Of a DNA stretch of 64,000 bases, positions 12,064 to 23,605 are shown piece by piece. Where the stretch lies: positions 3,248,067 through 3,312,066 of the forward strand of contig CACVBU010001358.1 of NCBI GenBank assembly GCA_902728285.1, read 5' to 3'. Source of the stretch: Clytia hemisphaerica (lineage: Eukaryota > Cnidaria > Hydrozoa > Leptothecata > Clytiidae). The translations under genes and the position numbers were made by a program. Each line of letters begins with the position of its first letter. Positions within the stretch are counted from its first letter, which is position 1. Under the pieces are notes generated by a model, which saw nothing but the letters and a program-made list of their open reading frames with translations, did no database searches and was not told where the DNA came from.

Positions 12064-12478
12064 TTTTTCTGCCTGGTTTTGTTTGCCTTGTTTGTAGGGA
12101 AGTCAGTCACAGAAAGAAAGAAAAAATGTTTTGTGTGTGTATTCTTTTCGAATAAGGCCCTATTTACTTGCAATAAACGTTCGATTCGAATGATAACAAT
12201 GTAAAAACAATGTTTTAAAACCTCGGATACACTTCTTTTTGGAATGTTGTTACGCAATACTTTTTTTGTAAAAGGACGCCATGTGTTTGTTGAGTTTTGT
12301 TTTTTTATTGTTGAGCATGAAAATGGATGTCTGTGTTTTGGATAAATGTTTATATCGGTTTTTGTATTTTTTATTTCTTTTCTTTTTAACCCTATAGTTT
12401 CCATCACCAAGGGAGGGGGATGCTAGGGTAGGATTTGGACTGTCTTGAACTAAAAATGTCTCTTGTTGTGAGTATACC

Positions 12479-12837
12479 CCGGGGGGGGGGGGGTACTAGG
12501 TTTGCAAGGTGACGGGTATGTCCGAGCCGAAAATCGAAAATCGACCCTTTGAGAGACAAAATCTTGGTGATTTTGAGACCCTTTGGGAGACTTTTTCCTA
12601 AATTTTGGTCCATCTTTTCCAAATTTTGGTTTGATTGTCACCAAATTTTGGTCAAAATTTTTGGAATTCGTGACCCTTTGAGAGAGAAATTTTTGATTTT
12701 CGTGATTTTGGGACCCTTTCAGAGACTAACTTTTGAATTTGTACCCCTTTGAGAGACTTTTGAGGAATGAGAAAGGTACCCTTATGGCTCGCACATACCC
12801 GGCACCCGTTTTGCCTAAGTACCCCCCCCCCCCCGGG
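12479..12837. mobile_element. G-tract MITE, copy 1
   Basis: Ends are (C)CCGGG followed by a long G run and TACT, mirrored at the right as AAGTAC, C run, CGGG. AGTATACC lies on both sides (12,471-12,478 and 12,838-12,845). The interior repeats a GACCCTTTGAGAGAC word. Non-coding. An 8-bp duplication suggests mobilisation by a hAT-like transposase. Confidence 0.85.
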
Positions 12838-13216
12838 AGTATACCTCAACTCGACTGTCCTTTCTAAGGTTCCGAATTATGGGGGAGGGGGTAGGGTCCG
12901 AAATTCGAATTTTTTCAAAATGTATGTACCAAAACGAGGGGGCAAGGGGGGGGGGCTAAAAACAATTCGAAAATAAGTTGTTATCTAATTTTGAATTTTC
13001 AAGCATCAAAATCTATTAATGAAAACCCTAGGAATATTACTCCTACCAAGAAACATGTGGATGAGCTTTACGGACTCTCATGTAGAATCAATTTTCGAAT
13101 CTGAGCAGCACACTTCCGTCAGTCGGCAACGGCCAAATACACTTCTCTTCTCTGCTTCTCTGAATCACATCCATCCTCCTTCGTAGATGTTTTTTTCTCG
13201 AATTTTCGCGGTAACT

Positions 13217-13375
13217 AATTCATGATATTCATGACGTAATGTTTTCTACGGAAGCAACCCGGTTTTAGCCCGTAGTAGCAAACTTTAGCTAGAGGAAAGT
13301 TGTTCAAAACTTGCCACTACTGGCAAAAACTGGGGTGTTTCAATTAAAAACATTACGTCATGAATATCATGAATT
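13217..13375. mobile_element. Short palindromic MITE, ATTACGTCATGAAT type
   Basis: AATTCATGATATTCATGACGTAATG at the left is mirrored by CATTACGTCATGAATATCATGAATT at the right, with about 100 bp between. No target duplication is evident. The ATTACGTCATGAA word is shared with the element at 20,589-20,787 and with about 6,880. Confidence 0.6.
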
Positions 13376-13484
13376 TTTGCGGCGAAATTCTTTGATTACC
13401 CTAGCAGTATATATGTATAGTGTCCCCCGGATAGGTTCACGCAAATATAAGTATCTTTGGTTTACGAAATATGACAAGTAAATA

Positions 13485-13789
13485 CTTTAATGGGATAAAC
13501 TTTCGCGGGGATTAAATTTTGCGGATTCCTCGGATTTGGGTGTCATCCGCGAAATTCCGCGAAATTAAGTCCCAATGGAAATTTGAAAGGGCCTCATCCG
13601 CGAAATATTTCTAAACAAAACTCAAAATATGTCAAATAAATACTGTTTGGATGGTTACTTGTAAATGATGTGTATTTCAACAACCAACACGCACGATTTG
13701 ACAGTAAAAGTCACAAAATCGTGAAAATATTGCCACCCAATAGTGCCAACCGCGAAATTTAATCCCCGCGAAAGTTTATCCCGTTAAAG
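13485..13789. mobile_element. TA-flanked MITE, CTTTAATGGG / TTTCGCG family
   Basis: TIRs start CTTTAATGGGATAAACTTTC (right end CTTTAACGGG) and continue GCGGGGATTAAATTT. TA lies at 13,483-13,484 and 13,790-13,791. Non-coding; about 90 bp upstream of the intron acceptor side of a second similar element. Confidence 0.85.
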
Positions 13790-13809
13790 TAGCTGTACAT
13801 CGTGTATTA

Positions 13810-13975
13810 CTTTACTGGTATAAATTTTCGCGGAGATTACATTCCGTGGATCACTTTGTTAAGGAATGTTTTAAATATTTCGCGTATAAAGCTTCTTATA
13901 ATTCTTTTAATTTTCTTAAGACACATACGCAAATCTGCAAAATTAAAACTTTCGCGAAATTTTACCCCATTAAAG
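13810..13975. mobile_element. TA-flanked MITE, CTTTACTGG / TTTCGCG family
   Basis: The left end CTTTACTGGTATAAATTTTC is mirrored by GAAATTTTACCCCATTAAAG at the right, each with a TA outside. It lies 20 bp from the element at 13,485-13,789 and just upstream of the HIRAN gene. Confidence 0.7.
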
Positions 13976-14042
13976 TATGAAACCATGTGGCAAAAACTTA
14001 TAGCCAGAGTTTTTGTTTCAGATTTTACTCTTAACGTACAAA

Positions 14043-14953
14043 ATGCTTTGGAAAATAGAGATCTTTACAAATTCCAAGGGTTATCATGATTGCGAGTTCA
14101 GAGTTTCCATAGACGAAAGGTTTTTGGTAAGGAAGGTCAATGGACAACATGGTAAATCGCTACAAGTCTATGATAGTAGGGGAATCCTTGGCCACGTAGA
14201 AGAGGAAGCTGCTTTGCTACTTTACGATCTTCCAATCATGAACATCCTCTGGTAAGTAAAATTTTCAAACCATGTGAAGTCGTGTAGTGTAGTTGAGCCT
14301 GCTCGATTATCGAATTTTAATTTTATTAATTTGGGTTAAAGTAGAGTTTCAAAAGCCTTTTTTTCTGGAGAACAGTCTTGTAAAATTTGGTTTACATACC
14401 TCTGATACGTTCTTTTCATAATTTTGGAATAAACGAGACTGATTTTCTTTTTCTTACTTTAATCTTCTTGACTTTCGTTGTCATACATACCTTAAAGGAA
14501 CACATTTTCGCAGGAACAAATTTTCCCAGAATCTAATTTCGCAGCTTTTTGACTAATCTGTTAAACACGAATATTCTCAGGGTTAAAAAAACCACCTTTA
14601 ATATTTCTAGGGTAAAATAGGCAATATAGTAAATAAAAAATTCTCTAAACGACGAAGTTAAATTCTGCAAAACTTCTGAATTTAGAGTTGTGAACCGCGA
14701 AATTAAATTCCGCGAAAATCTCTTCTTGCGAGAATTTCTTCCCTTAACTTATCAGTATATAATGTACGCACAAACATTCTGAATTTTCAGTGAAGTCATA
14801 GCAAATCCGATTCCAGACAGGCATGGAAGATATAGACAAGGAGGAGGGCTAAATGTTCCAATAAAAATGACGTTTTTAATGGCAGATCATGCTGAGGAAA
14901 CAATAAGGCAGTTGAGAAGAAAAAATTACGGCGTATCATCAACACATTATTAA
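14043..14953 (+). CDS. HIRAN-domain protein, two exons
   Basis: Exon 14022-14251 (first ATG at 14,043) joins 14791-14953 through a GT-AG intron; TGT is completed across the junction, and the frame runs to TAA, giving 123 aa. The sequence around RFLVRKVNGQHG and GILGHVEEEA matches the HIRAN fold's pattern: a charged strand, a variable loop, then a small glycine/histidine-containing 'IGHV' strand followed by a helix. ILCEV and GGGLNVPI after it recall the CEV...GLEVP segment of animal HIRAN proteins. HIRAN domains bind DNA 3' ends in HLTF. A TTTGTTTCAG acceptor precedes the first exon in frame, so an upstream exon or trans-spliced leader is possible. A poly(A) signal AATAAA follows at about 15,005. 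Lies inside the 16.3-kb transposon. Confidence 0.75.
14490..14749. mobile_element. Degraded CTTAAAGG / TTTCGC MITE in the HIRAN intron
   Basis: The left end TACCTTAAAGGAACACATTT and the right end TTCTTCCCTTAACTTA are imperfect inverted repeats, with CGCAGG and CGCAAGAAG words inside them as in the related elements. Borders are approximate. Confidence 0.5.
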
Positions 14954-15189
14954 GCTTAATATCCGACTTCAGTTGTTTCAATTTTGTATTGTACGCTATT
15001 TCCAAATAAAGAAATAAAGAAATTTATCAAATACCATTTGTCTTTATTAAAAAATTTTGGAAAAAAATATCCTTTATCCACCAATTTTATTTTTTTTTCA
15101 AGTCAACCGAATTAAATTTTTGCCAAATTTTTACTTTATTTTTGGATGGTTCTTTTAAAAACTTTTTAAAGCTGTAACTCTTTTCTTAG

Positions 15190-18100
15190 ATGTCAATTGG
15201 TAAAAAGTACGAAGATATAAGTAGAGAACTAAAAAATAAAGGCTACGAAAGTCATTTGAATTTATCAGAACATGACTTCAAATGTATATGTTCATCAAGT
15301 CCAATTCTTGTGAAAGATGATACACAACTCATGTGGATTATAAGACGTCATTCGCTGTCAAAATGCCACAAAGATATATGCGGATGGTATCTAAATAATG
15401 AATATGAAGTTACGCCTCTTCAAAGTAAGCGGAAACTTATTATCAGGGTTCGATCATAGACTTATAAAGCCCGAAGGGCTAGATGTCGTACTTTTGCTGA
15501 AAAGAAATCCTACCTCGCTGTGCGAGGATACTAAATTTGCTATAGTTTTGTTGGTTGCATCAGTCAGAAAAACACATTTTATACACGACAAATATGAAAT
15601 ATTCACTATGGTCAGAGCCCTTCAGGTATAAGCTGTTTTGTTTGTTCTGGGTGTACACCTAATGCAGTCGTTTGTACTGTTTACATTGAATAATTTACTG
15701 TATTTTCTTTTTAGAGCATGGGATATCCACCTTTTTCAAACCTGGTAAGCGACCATCAGCAGCACGAAATGAGCCGGATAAGAGAACGAGAACAGATTTT
15801 CCAGGATCAGTCGCGGTAATTTTCCTTATTAACTTTCTTGAAATCAAACCCGATAATAGGGGGAGTTTAAGACAAGACCCTTTTTAATGGTATTTAGGTA
15901 TCCCGGAAACCCACCTTGAAGTACTTTGTATTTTCAAGGCAAGCAACTCCACTTCAAACCATCGCTTAATTCCGATTCTAGCTCGTTTTGAAAACTTAGA
16001 AAGTTTTTTTCTGTTTTAAGAAACCTACCAAAGAAAGTGACAACTGGCAATCGTATACTTTAACAAAGAAAGACAAAGAGCCTTCTTGTATATCAAATCA
16101 GGTAATTTCATAAATTTATTTTTCATTAAGCTGTTACATTGTATAAGGATCCAGGACATAAAATTTCCGTACGCAAATTGAATTCGAAGGTGAGAATAAA
16201 AATACCAGTGTGCTTCCGATTTTTCCACCAGGTTTTGTCTAGAAAGCTCCGGGAATAAAAACACAGAGTGTGAAATCGTTTCCTCTTCTTTAGGCTAAAG
16301 ATAAAGAAAGAGCTTTGGGGCGGCAAAAATCGAGCTTTGTGAACATTTTATCGGAGCAATATGAGCGTGAAGATCGAGTTTCTGCGGAAAAAGAGGTACA
16401 ATGGTGCTACGAAGCAAATCTTTTAAAGAAAGAAACGAAAGTTCTCCGTGTAGAAAATCAAATCTCAAAGTCTATGCAAAATATTCAAAAAGAACGTATG
16501 ATTAATTCAATGAAAACGCAAAATCAAAGGATGATGAAGTTTTTCGAGAACCAGGCTGCTAAAGCTCTAGAAGAATCCACGATAAAGATTCAACATGCAT
16601 TGCAGTGTGTGGATGACGCTCAGCTAGAAGTCTCACAGAACCAAGCGCGTCTTTTCGAAATAACACACTATATGAGCAGTCAGGTAATTGTCAAAACGGT
16701 CTTTTCTTCTTTTTTTGCTGCTTTTCGTAACGTAACTTGTGAAAACTGTAAGCTCTACCTTATCGGCCAAAACTTAGTCGGCCAAAGTGACAAAATTTTG
16801 GCTTGGTGACTAAAATTAGGGCCGAATAAAAATTTGGGCCGACTAGAAATTTGGGCCAAATTAAAAGTTTATAATTAAGCTTTCTTTATTTTGCAGTATT
16901 TTAAGCTTTCTCCTGTTTTCCACCTGCTTGTAAATCTAGAAATTTTTAGTCGGTCTTAATTATAAGTCGGCCCTTAGTGACTAAATTTTGACGAGGTGAC
17001 TAACATTAGGGCCGACTAATAATTAAGGCCGAGTAAGTTTTGGACGATAATCTAATAACAGCAGCTGTAGGTTCTGGCATTTCTTGTGACAAATAAGTTC
17101 TTTTTTTTAGCAAACGAAAAATGATTTGAAAACTGCAATCTCGGAGAAAAATGTGGATAGTGAATTCATTGAAATTGCAAAACGCATCCAGGATATCTCA
17201 AAATCATCTTCCGACCTCCACATCATTTTGAAAGACATTATAAACAATTACGGAAAAAAAGGTATAAATAAGTCCACATTTTAACACCCCTGTCTCAATG
17301 ATAAAGACGGTGGAATTTCAGGGCTTCGTTCTAATTGATGATATGAGACCTCCCCACTGGGGAATGGGGCCTACTCCTTACGAAGTATTGGAGTAGTGGT
17401 ACCCAATTCCCCTCACATAGTATGGGTTGACCCGGGCGAAGGTATGTTCACTAGCCAAATGAACCGTAGTACTAAAGTGGGAATTGAACTCGGACATCCC
17501 AGACGAGAGTTAAACGATGACCACCACACCACTTCGTCTGTCTAATTTGAATTGTTTTTACTTATTTATTTATAATATTTTTCAATCGATAATGGGAGCA
17601 AAACACGAAAACTAAAGTTTATTAATGACGCACCTATATTTTTACAGGAAAACGATGGTCAGACGAAACAAAGACACTTTTTACAGTTGTACTGGATTAT
17701 GGTGGCGTCTCTGCCGTAACCCCATTGATCGAGGCTCTAGGAGGACCAAGCACATCGACTTTATTTAAGGTATATTAAGTAAATGCATCAGTTGTTGTAC
17801 TGGAGGTGAAATGAGTGAAGAAGTTTTATTTTATTTTTGACGCTTTTGACCTTTTTAAAGGGATCCGTGTTACAACCAGGTTCTTATTCGTTAAGTAAAG
17901 GGAATACACAAAGGAATCGATAAAACCCTTCAAATTCTGCAAAAATGTCAAGAAATTTATTTTCCAAAATAAAAATACTGGCCAAAATACTCCTTCCGAA
18001 TAAGGTTGCCTCTTTCTCTCTTATTTTAATTTACAAATTGCTATACTTACGACGTTCAACATCACTTCGGTTCTCTCTTCTACAGGTTGCAAGACCAACG

Positions 18101-21100
18101 TTTAAAATTCAAAGCTCCATCAAAGAAGAATCTTTCCGTTACGCTTCGCAATTTTACGATGAATACAACTACCTTCCCGGGCCATTTATTCTCTCCATTG
18201 ACGCAACTACAATCATCGCAGCTCTTAGGATACGGGGTAACAAAATTGTCGGCTATGCTACCCAAGATGAAATTATTGCTCACAGTGCTGAAGATATAAT
18301 CAAAATGGTGAGTGAAGATCTATCAAAAGCAAAACAGGCAACACTCTTCCTTCTTTCTCCGGTCATCGAAAAGGTTCCATGTTGCGTCGTCTCAATAAAC
18401 CCAGTTATCAAAGGCGAAAATTGGAATACTGTGGACGATTGGTTCAAGACAGCTAGAGGCTACGCAAGAGCATGTAACATAGATATTATTGGTGTTGGTG
18501 CTGATGGTGATGGAAAGGTGAGGCATTGTAAAGGTGGCTATCAAACTTTGAAAATGTTTCTTTTTAAATCTTAGAAATCTTTTAACTTATGATAACTAGA
18601 TATAGTAAAAAGTCTGATAGGTAGCAAGTAGCTTTAACTAGGATTGGTGTCCATATAATTACTCTTTCAGTATTTGTTAGAGTTTTCATGATAGTCCGCG
18701 GAAACATGATTTTCAGTAAAAATCCGATTAACCACAAAGTGACATAGTTTAACATATATGAATCTACAACATCGTATATTTCTTTATTTTGAAGGTGCGG
18801 AAGTTCTATCAAGACCAATTCATCGACTCACCTCATGCTGATCAAAGTCTTCAGATCCCAGGTCTACTTTATATGTCCACACTGACCGAAGAAAATGGAA
18901 AAAGCATACCTAATCTTCCATTTCCTGACTGGAAACATCTTGTAAAGAAATGGCGCAATCAACTTCTTAATGGAAAACGTCTGTTGATTCTAGGGAAATC
19001 TATGGTAAAATTGGAGTATTTAATGGAAGTACTTTTGAAGTAAGTTCTTCAACAGAAATCTTGTTTTGATTTTCTTTTCGCTCGTGTACGTCTCAGTAAA
19101 TTCATTCTACGTCGGTGAAATAATGTAGGTAAAACATTCGTTTACACGGTCATCTAAAGAACAATGTGAAAAAGAAAGGATACATACAGCAATAATTTAT
19201 TACGTCATTGATTTACGTTTCATTTCTCAGGTATCCAAGATCTTCAAACTTATGGGCTACGGATGTTCACGTTAGAGATAAGCAAAACGTCGCTTCAGCT
19301 AAACGCATCCTGCAGCCTGCTGTGCGAACATGCTTAAGGGAGCTCGAACACGATACGAAAGGTCTCGAAGCGTACCTCGCGATTGGGGAGCGTATTCTTA
19401 ATGCTTTTGACTCGGACGTATCAATGACTCAAAGAATTTCCGATATTTGGTGTGCAACAATTTTTGTGCGTTATTGGAAAACATTCCTCGAAATCAAAGA
19501 AATGGATAAGGATCAGCATTTTATAAGCCAACAGACGTTCGATGACATCGTCATAGCTGGCCATTCGATCATTTTGTCCGCTGCCGTGTTTGGCCGGTAC
19601 TATCCAAACGTAAAATATTCTCCGCGACTTTTTGGCTCTGACAACTGTGAAAAGTTTTTCAGTCAGCTCCGAGGGTTTGTCCGTGGGAAGCCTAATTTCA
19701 ATTTAATGGAAATGATGGACTACGCAGGAAGGTAAACTTACATTTTCCGAAGTGATACACTGTGAGATTGAGCTTCGCCCATGGTTCTTGTTTAAAATAC
19801 CTTACCTTACCTAAAGTTTGATCGATTGACTTTTCGACTTATCCTTTTTCTTGTAACAAAGGAAAATTATGATGAATAACATGAAATGTATTTCTTTCGA
19901 AAGTTTTTTACAAAAACTGTCATGGGAAGGCTGTATATGCGTTTATTTAATTTCGCTGCCTGTGCCGGGTGATGATATTACTTACTTACTTACTTTTTTT
20001 CATTATTAATTTCTTCAGATTGCAAAAGCTTGCTGAAATCACTAAAAAGGCACCGATGACACCATTAGATCAACAGTCCAACAGCAACAATATCGGCGAT
20101 GAGGAAATTGTCAAGGCCATGAAGAAAGGAGCAGAAGAAGCCCTCGCAATCCTCAAGGACTTGGGAATGACAAAATCTTTGGAGGAGTTTCATTTTATCA
20201 AGACTGATGACACCGGTGCAATCTTTGTCATCAATATTGACTACCTTGGCTGGAAGGGTGGATGGTCTCAGAAGAATGACATTGACGAGAATGACATCAT
20301 TTCTTTCGAAGAGCTGACAGACCTCTCAAATGGATTTCTTGTTAATGCCATCGAAACTAACGAAGAGACGAGGAGTGAAGTATCCAATGCTGTCACTGAA
20401 TTAATTATTCAAGGTGCTTGTTTTGTTTATATCTTTTGATACTCTTATGGTTCAAAATAACGTTTCCAAGGTTTTTATATTATATACAGAGGGTTTATGT
20501 CTCAAGAGACGACATTAGGACACTCTTGTACTTTGAGCACAGGGGCAGCAAAGGAAGTTGTCGTATAAAGGTGGATTATATGCCAATAGACCTTTTCATA
20601 AATTACGTCATGAACATCACTTGCCTCGTTTTGAAGTTATTGTCAAGGTGATTACCTCCCAGTGGATTTTATTAGAAGTACTTTCTATTCATAAAAAAAT
20701 CATTTGATGTCTCAAGGGACATAATCACCATGGTAATTGTTTGAATACGAGGCAAGTGATGTTCGTGACGTAATTTATGAAAAGGTCTATGAGGCGCAGG
20801 ATCTTTCATTTCTGGATTGCTGATGAAGAAAAGAAATTTTAATCATTATATTTCTCTCGACAGGTCCATCGAATGAAGAAATCGACGTGGAGGACCCAAG
20901 TCAATGCAACATGTATAATGACAAAAAGTGCAAGCTGGCAAATTCGCGAACGCGAAAAAATATTGACTGGGTTCAGTGTGACGTGTTGTCATGTAGGCTA
21001 TGGTTTCACGCAACATGTGTTGGGCTAAGCTTTTCTTCAACAACGGAGAGAGAAAATTTCATTTTTAACTGTCCCTCACACAAATCGATAGTTTACAGAG

Positions 21101-22129
21101 CAAAACTTGACGCTGGCCCGAGCCAACTGACCAACGAACAATCGATCCATATTACCCAAGTTACAGCAGCAGTAGCTAATAACAACCGCAAATTGGGAAC
21201 TGTACGGTCAGGTAAAAAAACAAACTTAATTTTAAATCGTTTAGCCTCTATTTATAATCGATTTATTCTAGATTACATATGCGCGGAAACTAATTTTCGA
21301 AAAATTCAATGTAATTATAACTTAAAGGCTAATCTGAAATTCACTGTACGAGAGTAAATGTTGCGAAAATTAAATTCCTTAACACACCTCCATGTCAGAG
21401 AGTTTTGTGCGCAAAAATTTCAGGTATTAATAGTCGTCGTTAGCCATTTGAAGGGCATAAGATGTTTTTTTGGTTTTATTATCAGGTCCAAACTATGTAG
21501 AATATGAGGGCAATACGTATCATATTGCACAGTTCCTCGCTATTCAAACCGGAAGATCGTACACACCTATGGCGTCGCGAAAAGAAAGGTGGAAATCCTC
21601 AAATATGGACAATTACTTCGATAAAATTCGTCGTGATATCGGTGATATTTGTAGCGGCCAAGTTGCTTTTTTTGTTGATCACGAAGAATCCAAGAAGGTA
21701 AAAAAGCTGGGAACCATTGTCAGGGTTATTAAACGATTTTCTTCAAAGTCAACCGCCATTTTATCATCCGGAAAAGGATCGGAATTAAGCCAATTACAGC
21801 TTATAATTCAACGTTCAACTAGTGTTGAGAGTATTATTAATTCAGACGAATTCGCCAATATTTCTGGAAAAAACATTATCAAAATATGCAAGTCATTGAA
21901 CAAAGATACAATCACTGAAGCTGAAAAAGCCTTTGACAACTTCGCAAAAGATCCGGTAAACAAACCAAAAGAGTTGGAACCACAAGAAATGACAGTTGTG
22001 CTATTGAAAAAGGTGTTGACTGAGAATGGAGTCTCTTATAAGAGCAAAGATAGGAAGCCCGAATTAATAAACAAATTGAAGGAAGTGCTTGAAAAAAGAG
22101 CACAAGAAAAACAAAAAAACGACGATTGA
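15190..22129 (+). CDS. 12-exon protein: coiled coil, DDE-like core, PHD-like, SAP-like
   Basis: Exons: 15190-15424, 15715-15815, 16021-16101, 16294-16683, 17111-17261, 17648-17769, 18086-18517, 18795-19039, 19231-19731, 20019-20413, 20864-21211, 21486-22129. Every intron is GT-AG and all phases agree: 1,214 aa. Residues 140-319 are coiled-coil-like. Residues about 390-740 look like an RNase H-like transposase core: SIDAT (D399), GADGDG (D500/D502), then after a long helical insertion GSDNCEKFFSQLRG (E726), a pattern recalling P-, hAT- and Kolobok-type enzymes. Residues about 899-957 carry PHD-like Cys/His spacing (C-x6-C, CDVLSC, WFHATC, CPSH). Residues about 1,164-1,204 resemble SAP (VLLKKVLTENGVSY...ELINKLKEVL). 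Near the N-terminus a CIC...SKCHKDIC cluster may bind zinc. I infer the transposase of the surrounding 16.3-kb element; a domesticated or unrelated nuclease-fold protein is the alternative. An acceptor-like TTTTCTTAG abuts the ATG. Confidence 0.85.
17290..17535 (-). mobile_element. tRNA-derived SINE in intron 5
   Basis: Read on the minus strand, GTGGTGTGGTGGTCATCG resembles a pol III A box and CCGAGTTCAATTCCCAC a B box, about 35 bp apart with CGTCTGGGATG between, as in Glu/Asp-type tRNAs. A non-tRNA body follows. The 5' end is near 17,535; the 3' end is approximate. Confidence 0.6.
20589..20787. mobile_element. TA-flanked MITE in intron 10
   Basis: TIRs start GACCTTTTCATAAATTACGT and continue through CATGAACATCACTTGCCTCG, nearly perfect over more than 40 bp. 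TA lies at 20,587-20,588 and 20,788-20,789. It lies in the intron between the central helical exon and the PHD-like exon of the large gene. Confidence 0.8.
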
Positions 22130-22964
22130 AACTATATTATTATCCTTTATTTCATCGATATAAAAAATCCCTTATATCCCTTAAAATCCCTTAAAAATCG
22201 TCTTAATGATTTACAAATAGTTGTCCCATTATTACAAAGCGGTGCTCTAGAAACTAAACTAATCTCATGAATGTTGATACAGTACTACTTCGAATAAACG
22301 CCCCAGGTGTTTAGTTTATTAAATTTTTATGTAAAAAGACGATTCTTAGAAAAGATTACCGCATTACTTCGAAAAACATCTTGAACATCCCCTTCCTTTG
22401 AACGCCTTCTCGAATAAATGCATCTCCTTTACACCCGCTTCTCACAGACCCACTGGAACCCTTTCTACTGGAAAATTGGCAAAAATATCGTCACCAGTGG
22501 AATATTATACTCTAATTTTTGTCCCACTGAAAATAACCACTGAAAATAACCAGATAAGCAAATCCTCTCACTGCAAAATATTGTGCTATTTTTTTTCATC
22601 CCCACCAAATTTTTTGGCTAGAAATCAATGAAATTCAAGTCTCCGCAACCAAAAAGAATAAGGGAATATCAATCCCCATCGAATTTGGGTCCGTTATTTT
22701 CTACCCCCACTGGCTGATAAAATCCCACCGGATCTATGAGAAGGGAATGTTCGCTAGGAGAGCTGGAACACTTTGTACTAAAACGTTGTACTAAAACACT
22801 TAGCGTCGTTAACTCCCGCCCTTATTAGTTTGCTAATGTTATTAAATATTAATAATTAGACTATACTATACTTTTATCTATCTTATACTAATCGAATTAT
22901 GTCGTTATATATCAAACCCGAGTTTAAAAATAAATGTATTCAATCGAAATAGTCGCATTGTGCC
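22130..22964. other. 3' flank of the large gene; no gene seen
   Basis: The first plausible poly(A) signal after the stop codon is AATAAA in ACTTCGAATAAACGCC at about 22,286. Otherwise AT-rich sequence with no recognisable feature before the MITE. Confidence 0.45.
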
Positions 22965-23309
22965 CCCGGGGGGGGGGGTACTGGGGTTGGTGAATGAGGG
23001 GTATGTGCAGACGGGACCTCCGAAAACCGACCCTTAGAGAGACCAAATTTTAGTGAAAAAGTGACCCTTAGAGAGACTTTTTCGAAAAATTTTCTCTGAT
23101 TTTCAAAAATTTGAGACTTTTTTGTAATTTTTTCTCTCAAAATCAAAATTTTTTTCTAAAAATCGTGATTTTTCCCACCCTTAGAGAGACTACTTTGAAA
23201 TTTCCTGATTTTTGTAACCCTTAGAGAGACTTTGAAAGGTGAAAAACCCGACCCTTACCGTCCGCACATACCCAGCACCTATTTTTGCCTAAGTACCCCC
23301 CCCCCCGGG
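22965..23309. mobile_element. G-tract MITE, copy 2
   Basis: Ends CCCGGGGGG...TACT and AAGTACC...CCCGGG flanked by an exact 8-bp duplication ATTGTGCC (22,957-22,964 and 23,310-23,317). The interior repeats CCCTTAGAGAGAC four times, as in the copies at 12,479 and 54,657. Confidence 0.9.
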
Positions 23310-23329
23310 ATTGTGCCTTTAGCGAGCTA

Positions 23330-23600
23330 GCCGAACTTTGTTTTCGTCGAACTGATCGAACTTTGTTTTATCGAACCTATCGAACCAATTCATTTAATCG
23401 AACTACTCGAACCATATATCAAACGAATTAGTCGAACCAATTCATTTAAACGAACTAATCGAACCATATATTAAACGAACTAATCGAACCATAAAGGTTA
23501 ATCGTACTAATCGAACTATGTATTGATCGAACTAATCGAACCTTTTCGAACTTAATCGGACTGGTCGAACTTAATCGAACACTCACAATATTTGAAAAAA
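23330..23600. repeat. Right subterminal array
   Basis: Irregular units of CGAACTAATCGAACC with AT-rich spacers (CATATATTAAA, CAATTCATTTAA). It is the complementary-strand version of the left array's word but with different spacers, so only the short word is kept at both ends. Confidence 0.8.
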
Positions 23601-23605
23601 ATGGA

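Noticed and set aside
15447..15624. Open frame reading into a GTATAAG donor, reachable through a 22-nt intron after 15,424
   Set aside because: A 22-nt intron is implausible in an animal, and splicing 15,424 to 15,715 gives a coherent frame through all later exons.
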